Origin: Primulina eburnea
Lineage: Eukaryota > Streptophyta > Magnoliopsida > Lamiales > Gesneriaceae
Assembly (NCBI RefSeq): GCF_022965805.1
Contig: NC_133105.1
Location: 496,001-560,000, forward strand
Length of the DNA: 64,000 nucleotides
Reading direction: 5' to 3'
Numbering within the stretch: the stretch's first letter is position 1; every line of letters starts with the position of its first letter. The notes beneath the pieces were generated by a model, which did not search any database, was not told the origin of the DNA, and was given only the letters and a program-made list of their open reading frames with translations. Positions 25,907 through 35,990 of this stretch are shown here, one piece after another. The translations under genes were made by a program, and so were the position numbers.

Positions 25907-26113
25907 CTGCCAGTACAAGTCCACATTAAAAAAATAACAATCAACAACAAAAAAAAGAGCACTGAATCATCAGCAATCATGCCAACAACTACTAACTTCT
26001 AAAAAAAGTCGATCAAATAAAAATAACCAATACGAATCACATAAAAACAACGTTCATACACATAAATTAGACATGCAAAATGTTTTGTGATTATATACCC
26101 AAATAAATAATAC
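25907..26113 (-). other. Probable 5'-UTR intron of the EPCR-like gene
   Basis: On the minus strand a leader exon upstream of 26113 ends CAATCACAG before GTATTATT, and the acceptor GTACTGGCAG precedes 25906, 62 nt before the ATG. The leader exon contains an ATG (about 26136) whose frame stops soon after the join, a possible short upstream ORF. Confidence 0.5.
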
Positions 26114-26339
26114 CTGTGATTGGAATTGCGGTAAACTCATCGCGGCGGAGTGGAGATCGAGCATTGGAACTGTTCAGATTTGAGTTGAATTTTGGGAAAA
26201 CGATGCGCGAAATTCAGTTTTGATTTCAATCCCCTTAATTGAATTTTACTGATTATATTTTGATTTTTTTTTCCTTAGAAAGAGAAAATTTCTAGGGTTT
26301 GATTTTGATTCTTAATTTCCGTGAAGGCGAGGATTAACA

Positions 26340-27300
26340 AGGATTTCAGTCGGAAAATGTTAATTCAAAAGGCCAAATAACCGTGCCACGTGGAATACTT
26401 GGTAGCCGTTGGATATTGGTCTCGACTGGGTATCGATAGCCGGAGCTCACCGCAAGAAGTAAAAATCGAGTGCTTTGATCACAACAGACGGTCTCGATTG
26501 AACAAGAGGCGTACACGTGGACGGCCACATCTTGCACAAGTATTTATACTTGTGTGCGGTGCCTCAGAGCAAAAATAATCACTAGAAAACCAACGAGTTT
26601 ACAAAAACCAACGCTAGTGATCTTAATCAAAAATCAATTTTCTCAACATGTTGAGAAAACAAAATGTTTTATAAAATAACCAACAACACTAAAACACGAT
26701 TAAGAAAGCAAAAAGTGATGTCAAAAACTGGAGCAACAAAAACAAATCTTCAGTCAATTCCTTCACAGATGTTGTCTCCAACAATCACGGCAACAGATGA
26801 AACACCACTCTTCCAAACATCGACGTCCTTGTAGAATGTTTTTATCTGAAATCTACGACGTGCAAAGTGCACATGATATGCAGTCACAAAAACTTCCAAG
26901 TGAATAGTGAAAAAAGCACGATCTTGAAAGCAATAGAATTTAAGAACCAAAAAGAACTACCGCTCTTTCCTTAACGTGTTTCTTTTATTTATAGTTGTAT
27001 TATATTTTAGGATTCATTTTCAAAGAAATTTACAAGATATAAAAATCAAGAATTCTATCAAAAACAATCTCTTTTTAGATCAATAATATCATATCTTAAA
27101 AATCACTATTATAAATATCATATCTAGAAAGAAAAAATCATTAATTCAATATATCATGAAATCTATCTATAAGAAAATTAAATTTAAAAATTATTGCAAG
27201 GGATAAATTATATCTTGTAATCCAAAATAATTTTTCCTTTCAGAATGCTACTCGACGACTAAAAGCTTAATCGACATAGTACTTAATCATTTAAGATAAG
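26340..27300. mobile_element. LTR-like sequence (probable decayed retrotransposon termini)
   Basis: A 22-bp perfect palindrome, two outward-facing TGTTGAGAAAA ends, lies at 26638-26659, which looks like an LTR end abutting an LTR start. At 26535-26554 a TATA-containing inverted repeat has arms CACAAGTAT and ATACTTGTG. The frame at 26750-26950 and its surroundings show no protein domain. No target duplication was found, so element boundaries are uncertain. Confidence 0.35.
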
Positions 27301-27304
27301 AGTG

Positions 27305-27390
27305 GGTCTCATATGAGACCGTCTCACATATCATAATCTGTGAGACGGGTCAACCATACACATATTCACAATAAAAAGTATTACTCTTAG
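27305..27390 (+). mobile_element. MITE family M1, copy 3 (left half only)
   Basis: It carries GTCTCATATGAGACCGTCTC, GTGAGACGGGTCAACC and ATTCACAATAAAAAGTATTA and then breaks off exactly where the gene-carrying TIR element begins. The right half is not clearly present beyond 28510. Confidence 0.75.
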
Positions 27391-27619
27391 GCTATGTTTG
27401 GTAGATAGGATTAGCCCATGATAAGTTAACAATCATCATATATCCAATGTTTGGTTGGTTTTTTGATCAAATATATGGGCCCGTGAAATAAGAAAAAGCC
27501 CGCACTGTAGCTATAATTTGTTGGACAAATAATACTGATAATTTAGGTGTGATAAGTTATCTCATTTATTGATTAAAGTAAATTTTACCATAATACCCTT
27601 TCTCTCTCCTTCATCACCA

Positions 27620-27844
27620 CAAAACTGTAATTTTGTACGAGATACTTTCAGAAACATCACCACAAACTATTGTCCTCCATTGGAGCACAATCTTCGCCTT
27701 GTAAATGTTGGATTAGCACTTATATCAGTAGGAGTCATGCTGAGTCTTGCCGTGTGGATGCTGTACGTGAACCGCCCCCGAAGGGAGGAAGTGTTTGCTA
27801 AGATCTCATCAAGAATAAGAGACAACTTCAATGGCAACAAATGA
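27620..27844 (+). pseudogene. Captured last exon of a conserved plant transmembrane protein
   Basis: The frame reads NCNFVRDTFRNITTNYCPPL, then one membrane helix (LALISVGVMLSLAVWMLYV) and NRPRREEVFAKI, stopping at 27842-27844. This resembles the C-terminus of uncharacterised plant multi-spanning proteins such as At2g12400/At2g25270, as I recall them. The conserved part starts just where an exon would begin, with no upstream exons, inside the TIR element. It has few disabling changes, which suggests recent capture or retained constraint. Confidence 0.6.
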
Positions 27845-27959
27845 AAATGTAGTGAGAATGATGTAACATCAAGTTCAAATATCCTTTTCTCTCTTTTTCA
27901 TCAAGTCCAAGATACCATCCATGTCTTCTGCGCCGATCTCTCAATTTCAATACAATCCT

Positions 27960-28287
27960 ATGTCTTCTGCGCCGATTGGGTGGAGGTGGAGGTCTCGGTG
28001 GTGGTGGTGGATTCAGAGGTGGTGGTGGTTTTGGTGGGCCGTGGTGGTGGTGGTTTTGGTGGGGGCGACGGTTTTGGAGGTGGTGGAGGTTTGGGTGGTG
28101 GCGGAGGAATAGGAGGTGGAGGCGGCTTGAGTGGTGGTGGAGGTTTGGGTGGTGGCCATTAAAGGAGTTGTGAGTATTTAGGCGATGGTGGTGGACTTGG
28201 TGGTGGTGGTGGTGGTTGGTGGGGGCGGACGGTTTTGGAGGTGGAGGCGGCTTTGGTGGTGGTGGAGGTTTTGGTGGTGGTCATTGA
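27960..28287 (+). repeat. GGT-rich glycine-repeat minisatellite inside the TIR element
   Basis: G-rich repeats of GGTGGTGGAGG encode a poly-glycine frame with Phe/Leu spacers, broken by frameshifts. Two segments each end in a GGGH-stop (near 28161 and 28287) and look like a duplication. An ATGTCTTCTGCGCCGAT motif occurs twice just before it (27921 and 27960). It probably derives from a glycine-rich protein gene. Confidence 0.65.
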
Positions 28288-28510
28288 ACCAAGAAAATTA
28301 CAGATGAAAAAATAAATTATTTATGACAAAAATATGGGGATGTTTTGGTCATTTTATGTTAATATACAAAATTAATACGTAATATTAAAATCATACCAAA
28401 CACCGTAAATTTTATCCCACCATGTTATTTATCAATATCTCTACTTTTTAATCCTATATTATTAATCATTTACTTATTCTATCGCACGTACCAAACGTAG
28501 CCAAAGAGTA

Positions 28511-29822
28511 ATAAAATAAGATCATGAAAAGGAAAATGTTTTATTGAAAATTACAAGTGGAACTTAAAATTAACTTGTAAAGCCAAAGTGGTCCAATTTC
28601 ACTCCATAAGTTGGATCGATCCACTCTTCTATTATTTTGACAGAAAGTTGAGTTGAAATGGTTATACGTTCGTCGTTTTTGACATGCCTAAACTCAAATT
28701 TGATTTAATTGTGTAAAAAACTCGTTAGACCACTAAGAAATTAAGATTTTTTTTATATATTTTGATAATAAGATTAAAAAAACAACTAAATTGATTGTGA
28801 TTCAAGAACGCCTGAATTCAAAGATGATATGATATATGTTATGTAATAATATATGAATAGCAAATCCACATATACATATAAACTAGTACATTAAAATGGA
28901 TGAATTCAAGCATCTATTTAATAATAAATAAGTCTATTCGTGAGACGATCTCACATCTCTTTATTCGTGAGACGAGTCAATCATTCTTATATTTATAATA
29001 AAAAAATGAAATTTTTTTATGAATGACCCAAAAAAAAGACTCATCTTTTGATTTACGAGATCGTCTCAGAGTAATTTTTTTGTTTGTCAATGGATGAAAT
29101 CCAACTCAAATTTTTAATAAAATTATTATTTATTTTTTAAAAAAAGTTTCTATACCATCGTGGCAAATCCCATAAAATCAATTGTTCAGGGGTTCAATGG
29201 ACAAATACGAAAATTCCGAAGTGCTATTCGAACAAGCTGCGTATATAAGTAAGCCTCTCCTGCTCTGCAAATTTCGGCCTCCGTTTTCAGCGTCTCGATT
29301 TCTCTATTCACCAAACCAACCCTTAATTTATCATCTTATACATACACCTTTGGCTGTATCTATGCATCACGCCTTCACACACACACAAAATCAACACAGC
29401 TGCTCTTTTTGATTTACATATCCAAGCCCCATCTCTTCTCCCTATCCGAAGCCCTAAGTCTCTGTTAACCCTAATTTCTGTCCAGCTTCCCGATTCCATC
29501 GAAAGATTGTAATTAAGAGTTTATTTTGATATCATCTGGATATCGGATTTTAGGTGTTAATTCACGCAAGTTCTGTCTTTTGGAGTTTTGGAAAATGTTA
29601 ATCTATTTTTAGATTATTTTTGAAATTCAAATTTGCATATCGATTGATTATTTATTTGTTTTTCTTGTCGCTTTTGAACAGTGTTAAGCATCTGTAATAT
29701 TTGATTCACGAATCAAATTCTTGATACCATCGGAAGTTACTACGTCTGAGCTTTGCCTGAATACCAATTTTGCCCCTTGTTTCTCTAGGTTTTTTGTATC
29801 TTTGAAAAAAGCTCCGAGAAAA
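28511..29822. other. Spacer and 5' leader of the next gene
   Basis: 28925-29085 is a worn M1 MITE. From about 29230 onward the sequence is pyrimidine-rich with CCCTAA motifs (CGAAGCCCTAAG, AACCCTAAT), typical of a plant 5' UTR. A leader intron before 29823 is likely, since the ATG follows a TTTCTCTAG-type acceptor context. Confidence 0.5.
28925..29085 (+). mobile_element. MITE family M1, copy 4 (diverged)
   Basis: It keeps CGTGAGACGATCTCAC, GTGAGACGAGTCAATC and AATGACCCAAA, and its right end is worn (GAGATCGTCTCAGAG). Overall similarity is lower than in the other full-length copies. Confidence 0.65.
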
Positions 29823-32541
29823 ATGGCAGGAGGCGGGAACAGGAGAAACGAGGGATCATATACAGCTAGCAACACCAATGTTTTTGCTGCACTTGATAGT
29901 TTGAGGAAGAAGAAGAAATCTGACAAAGAGAAGAGCTCTTCGAAGGGTCTTGCAAAAGCTGCTTCTGGGAAATTGAAGGATGCTGAAGACAAGCCGCAGG
30001 TGTACTGGGCTCCGACACCATTGACAGTGAAGTCGTGGGCTGATGTGGATGATGAGGATGATGATGATTACTACGCGACCACCGCTCCTCCCCAGGCGAT
30101 ATGGGCTGGTTCTGGTCCGAATAAAGCTGAAGAAATGCAGCAACTTGACCCTGTGGAGGTATAGGCAACAAAGGATTTTTTTCATAATATGGAGTTCGTT
30201 TTCTTTGTGCAATGTTGTGGTTGAATAGATGTGTTTGCTAGTCATGTTATTCTTCACGCTGAAATATGGTTAGTTCTTGTTAAATGTCCTACCGCTGGAA
30301 ATTATGCATGTGTACTTTGCATTTAACCACTTGTGGTGTATAACAAATTAACACTAGCTATATCTTGATTTTATATTCTTAGAAGGTTTTTTATGCATGA
30401 ATCTCTAGCGTTTGTTGTTCTGTCATTAAATTTGTACATGTGTGAAAAGTATTTTACTTGTTTGGGATCTTAAAATATGTTCTTTTATTGCATCAACTGC
30501 TGAATTGTCTTGTTATGGTTTGCATGGTTACGTGTCTCAAACAATAACCGCCACAACTTAACATTTAGCAGGATTTTCTTTTTCCTGCAACGCTTTTATG
30601 TTACTTTTTTACTAGTGTCTGAGTAAGTTGTCAATTATTGAGTTCTTATTCCTCATACAAGCGTATGATTTGCTTGAGTCAGTGACAGCACGGGTTTTAC
30701 CCTATTCCTTGCTAGGGTTTAATATTGATGTTACCGGATTTTTTTTATGATTTTTTTAATCTATGTTATTTGTACAAATTGGAATTATGGTTTCATTACA
30801 AGATCGTTACCACTTATCTTTCCATTCTTTTATCAAATAGGAAAATTCAAAAATGTGTATCATCAGTGATTGTGATTCTCTGTCTTTTCATGTGAGCTAA
30901 TACAGTGTAATGAGTCTAATGACGATATTAATGAATTGATAATGTCAGAAGAGACAAATACTTATCTGATATGAGTGGTATGTACTCTGGGCCTTTTCCC
31001 TCGAGTTGTGCAGTTCTCAATAATTTTATTTATGATTAATTTGTTAATTTAAAATAAGGATCCTACATTGTACGGGAATAAAATGCTTTATTCAACACTA
31101 ACTGCTACAATATTGATAGCCTATTCCATATTGATGTAAAGAAATCAAAAATGAAAATTTCTCAATCTCATGTCAAAAGTACGGCATATAGCCCACTTCT
31201 TTTCCCAAGTCTTTTATCGGTTTTGTGAATTATGATTAAGACTTCCACGTCTTTAATTACGACTTTTGATTGCACGCAAACCACTGATTGTGAATATATT
31301 TGTCATGATCACTGTGACTTTCTGCTGAGACCTTAACGACTCTTTTATGCTTCTTGACTGAAGAAATATCAGAGTATAGCATTTAGAAAAAGCCCTATCA
31401 TATCCAAGAAACATTTACTCTAATAGTCCTTCTTGTTTGCTAATTATTAGAATCATGAATTATTGAAATGCATGAATTGTATTTGTAACTTGCTAAGATT
31501 TTTCAACCAAATTTCAGGAAAGCGAAAGTGAAGATGAACTTCTTGTTGAAGGCGATGATGATGTGGAAGAGGAGCCTGAATATGAAGCAGAGGTGCTAGC
31601 TCAGCCCAAGCTAATGGACAAAAAGCCTGTTGAACTTTCTCTAGCACCTAAGGAGGCAGAAAGGCAGCTTTCCAAGAAGGAGATGAAGAAAAAGGAGCTT
31701 GCCGAACTGGATGCTCTATTGGCTGATTTTGGAATTAACCAGAAAGAGAAAGCCGAAGATGAGCTAGCTGGTGACTACATTTCTTGGATTCTTTTAAAAA
31801 ATATGTACTGCTTATCTCATCATGGTCATGATAATTACTGATAAATTCATTAGTTCTGTGGTCTAACTATAAATCCTACGACTCTTTTTATGCCATCTGC
31901 GGCCTTAAGAACTTTTTGGTCGTTCGGATTTATTCATGGTACCTTTTTTAAAGAACTGAATTGAAGAAGCGGGTTTCTCTATTCACCAATCCTTTTATCT
32001 AAATTTTTCTAATTGGTACTGGTCTGGTACGTTTGTAATGTGGTCTATATAATGATGAAAATACAAGGTTATACGAGCCTTTCAAACCACCAAATACCTT
32101 TGCCAACACTGTGGAGCTTAAGCTGGATTTCTCTTTCTTAATCCATACGCAGATGCCTCCAATGAAAAGGACGGACAGTTGAATGATGGTGCAGAGAAGG
32201 ACAATGGCCCTGCTGAATCAAAAAACGCAAAGAAGAAGAAAAAGAAGGATAAGACTGCAAAAGAGCCGAAGGAACCTCAGGATCGGCCCCAGCCCGATAG
32301 CTCGGATTTTCCTAATGGACAAGGAAAAATCGCTGCAGCTGAAGAAGTGGAGGAAGATGCATCTGCTGTTGATTTGAAAGAGCGGCTCAAAAAGGTGGCA
32401 TCTTCCAAGAAAAAGAAATCAATTAAAGATGTCGATGCTGCTGCGAGAGCTGCTTCCGCTGAGGCTGCAGCAAGGAGTGCAAGACTCGCAGCTGCGAAGA
32501 AGAAAGAGAAAAGCCATTACAACCAGCAGCCAATTCGGTAA
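29823..32541 (+). CDS. Conserved plant Lys/Ala-rich protein of unknown function
   Basis: Exons 29823-30158, 31518-31770 and 32153-32541 join in frame to 325 residues. The N-terminus (MAGGGNRRNEGS, then NVFAALDSLRKKKKSDKE) is basic. A conserved-looking centre has YWAPTPLTVKSWADVDDEDD and YYATTAPPQAIW. An acidic stretch (ESESEDELLVEGDDDVEEE) follows, then charged coiled-coil-like helices (LSKKEMKKKELAELDALLAD) and a Lys-rich, Ala-rich tail ending HYNQQPIR. No catalytic domain is visible. I recall similar uncharacterised or 'stress response NST1-like' plant proteins but cannot name a role. The first intron (1359 bp) contains no other gene. Confidence 0.8.
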
Positions 32542-33577
32542 GAAAAGATTATCACGGCTACTTATAAATGGAGCTGAATTTTTCATTGTTGGCTAATAAA
32601 CTCAAATCTCCTGTCCGGTTTATTGGTAGATAAACTTCACTATGATGTTACATTTCCCTGACCGTATTGGTTGCTGAGATCTTGTCATCTTCTAGTACTT
32701 TGGACGTAATAGATCAGTTTGTAACATACTAGTACTTCTGTATCTATCCTCATCTTTTATTGAATGTCATTAGTTCATGGGGTTAATTTTTATTTATTTA
32801 TCTCGACTTACCATTTAAATTTGAACCAATATTTTATCGGGAAAAAAATTGTTTAAAAAGTGTGAATTTTATCGGTACTACATGTTCGATAATCCAGCCT
32901 TTTGACTGCCTTACTCTAATAACAATGTATTTCTTTTATTTCACGAACTAGTTAATTAAGACAAACTTCTGGATCTTAAAGAAATCCAAATCATATGTTT
33001 TTTTTATATAAGATTCTCATTTCATCCCAAATTTGAAGAAGGTCCCAGTTTTCTGTTTTCAGAAAACCACATGGACAAATTCAGAAGTTTCGTTGAGCGG
33101 AAGGAATCAATAACTATATATATCAAATGAGAAGTACCGCAAAAAATGCGGGGAACGGAGGCTTGTACCTTCCACTGAAAATAACATATGATCTAATATA
33201 TAATACACGTGTTTTTTTTTTCTTTTGTTTTTTGCTCTTTTGACTCTTCGTCGATCAAAGCACAATTCAAAAACTCCGATGCCCCAAAGAGAAGGAAGGT
33301 CATCCTTCTGAAATTATTCATTCTTCTGCTTGAATAAATTCAATTCAATTAAGAATCAAAGGTTCAGAATATGGGAAGAAATCTTCATTTAATTTTCATG
33401 TATTCAGTGAATGCATAGAAAGGAGGGAAAAATCGAGAAAAAAATATCTGAAAGAAAAATGCAGATTACCCTTCAAGATTTTCGAATTTAAGATGTTGAT
33501 GGTTCCAACAGATAATTTTCTCGTATTTAAGAGGTTCAACAAAGATTTGCATTGATAATCTGAGAACAGAATCCATA
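32542..33577. other. Spacer and DnaJ promoter
   Basis: No coding signal. A TTTTTATATAAGA motif near 33001 is TATA-like but over 500 bp upstream of the ATG. The 5' leader of the DnaJ gene probably starts after about 33240. Confidence 0.45.
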
Positions 33578-35345
33578 ATGGGTGTGGATTATTACAATAT
33601 ACTGAAACTGGAGAGGGGTGCAACCGAGGATGATCTGAAGAAATCTTACAGAAGATTGGCCATGAAATGGCATCCAGACAAGAATCCCAACAACAAGAAG
33701 GAAGCCGAGGCCAGATTTAAGCAAATTTCAGAGGCCTATGAAGTATGTAATTTCTTTATTTTATCTTAAAAAACATACACGAACACAGACAAATGGATCT
33801 TGATCCTGCCCATGTTTTATGTTAAACCATGGAATAATTGTTCGTGTATTCAAGACGCATCAGAAACTGTTTCTTGGATGAGATTCTTTTTTGTTGTTCT
33901 TATTTGATTAAAGCCAACGAGGCGTGCAACACCTTCAACTGGATTTTTGTTTTTGCAAAATTTTATGTAGAAACATGGGTTTCTATCCGAAAAATAAATG
34001 CGAGAATGAGAGTGTTTGACCTTTTTTCCTCTTTCTTTTCACGCTTTCACTTGAACAACATTCTTAGGTCTTGAGTGATCCTCAGAAAAGACAAATCTAT
34101 GATCAGCACGGTGAAGAAGGTCTAAAAGACATGCCACCACCCGGTTCAGCAGAAAACCGAAACGGTTTCAATCCTCGAGATGCAGAAGATATTTTTGCTG
34201 AATTTTTTGGGAGTAGCCCATTTGGATTTGGATCAGCGGGAGCCAGTAGGTCGATGCGGTTTTCGTGCGATGGAGGGACGTTTGGAGGATACGGTGGAAA
34301 TGATAACATCTTCAGAAACTATAGCGATGGAAATGTAGTGAACATGCTAAAGAAACCACCACCCGTGGAGAGTAAATTGCCTTGCAGCCTTGAGGATCTC
34401 TACACTGGATCAACAAGAAAAATGAAGATATCTAGACAGGTGGTGCAAGCAAACGGGTAGGTATAATCTTTTTTATTGCATGAAACCTATTATAACATGG
34501 TATTTAGATCAACAAAGTCACGAGTTCAAAACATTTGGTGCATAATCTTGTTTATATTTGGCTTTTGGGGTTGATTTCTTAAATTTTATCATAACATATC
34601 CGACCTAAATAAATACGTGCTATTTGGATATTGATTTTGGGAAGATATTTGTTTTTCTCTGACTCGTATGTTTGGCATGTATGGAAATGTAAAACTATAG
34701 TTGTTCAATCTTCATGAATTCGAAATTTTTACAAAACGTGGTTCCTAAACTTTTGGAAAGAATGGGTTGGAATTTTCTTGGTGTGTAATGTATTATGTCT
34801 GGTTCTTGATATTCATGACGAGAACACGCAAAACACTTATAGCGAGTGCTTATAAATCGTTGAAAAAAACAACCTTAAAGAATACTTCAATGGATCCTGT
34901 TTGCAGGAGGTTGGTGCAAGAAACCGAGATATTAACAATTGATATAAAACCTGGATGGAAAAAGGGAACAAAGATAACTTTTCAAGACAAAGGAAATGAG
35001 CAACTGAACCAGCACCCTGCAGACCTTGTGTTTGTCATCGATGAAAAGCCACACGAAATATTCAGGAGAGATGGCAATGACTTACTCATGAATTATAACG
35101 TAACGTTGGCAGAAGCGATCGGAGGTCTAACTGTGGAGGCCAAAACATTAGATAATCGAGGTTTGTTGATCCCGGTGAATGAAATCATCAGCCCTGGTTA
35201 TGAAGTGTTGGTTTCAGGTGAGGGTATGCCTATTGCGAAGGAGCCTGGGAATCGGGGTGATTTGAAAATTCGGTTCGATATTAAGTTCCCCACAAGATTG
35301 ACTACAGAGCAACGAGCTGCACTCAAACGGGCTCTGGAAGGTTGA
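33578..35345 (+). CDS. Class B (type II) DnaJ/Hsp40 co-chaperone
   Basis: It stimulates Hsp70 ATPase and delivers unfolded clients. Exons 33578-33742, 34068-34456 and 34907-35345 join in frame to 330 residues. The J-domain (residues 4-70) has the HPD motif ([15 protein letters not shown]) and the helix IV end [20 protein letters not shown] Gly/Phe-rich linker follows ([29 protein letters not shown]), shorter than in many relatives. The C-terminal substrate-binding domains begin at [15 protein letters not shown] and run to [20 protein letters not shown]. There is no CxxCxGxG zinc region, so it is class B and cytosolic or nuclear by type, with no signal peptide. It resembles Arabidopsis DNAJB1-like proteins. 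Confidence 0.9.
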
Positions 35346-35990
35346 CAGTTGTATTTTTCTGGCGAGCGGACGGCGTTCCTTTCGAATCCGTTGCACATAT
35401 TCATGATGAGTTAATTCTTGTTAATCATGTGTTTTCTTTTCATTTTTCTTAGAAACATTTTACAAGTGATTAACTTTTCATTATATACGATATATACAAA
35501 GACGAATACAATGTAGTCTAACCACTAGAGACTCCTTCGTTCTGGACAGCTTCAGAGCCTAATTTCCTAGAAATGGAGTCATCTCAGCACCGTTTTCTTA
35601 TTCAGCGAGGGTCGAGCCTGTCGACCAGAGAACCCAACTTGGACTGTGCAGTGAAAAAGAAAATGGATCCGACACGTATGAATTTCATATGTTTCAAACT
35701 CATACTATACAATAATATCGCATTATTCTCCGAAGTAGTGGTGACGAGTACACAGCAATTTCCTCATATCATTGTATGACCTAAAAACTGCTGCAATCTT
35801 TTTATCACATACAAAATAAAACAACAGTAGACATTTAAAATCATGGAATGCAAATAACAATATACCCATTAAACTACAAACAGTAGAGCCCCATCAGTTG
35901 TGAGCATTCGGGCATCAACTCAACCATACACGAGAATATACCCTCCATCAATAGGGAGATATTGTGCTGAATAATATTAACTGAGTTTTA
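35346..35990. other. Convergent 3' spacer
   Basis: It lies between the DnaJ stop (+) and the RING gene stop (-) and probably contains both 3' UTRs. An open frame at 35573-35779 has no recognisable domain. Confidence 0.5.

Larger units (their letters stand above)
27381..28510 (+). mobile_element. TIR DNA element carrying captured gene sequence (Pack-TYPE-like)
   Basis: The left end GGCTATGTTTGGTA (27390-27403) and right end TACCAAACGTAGCC (28489-28502) are inverted repeats. The match extends outward as ATTACTCTTA/AAAGAGTAAT, for 24 bp with two mismatches. Both ends also have a second inward GTTTGGT copy 75-110 bp inside. No transposase is encoded. The interior holds a C-terminal exon of a plant membrane protein and a glycine-rich repeat. 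No clean target duplication is visible, so the superfamily (Harbinger, hAT or Mutator) is open. Confidence 0.65.

Noticed and set aside
27921..28173. Trp-rich and Val-rich frames
   Set aside because: They are off-frame readings of the GGT-rich repeat.
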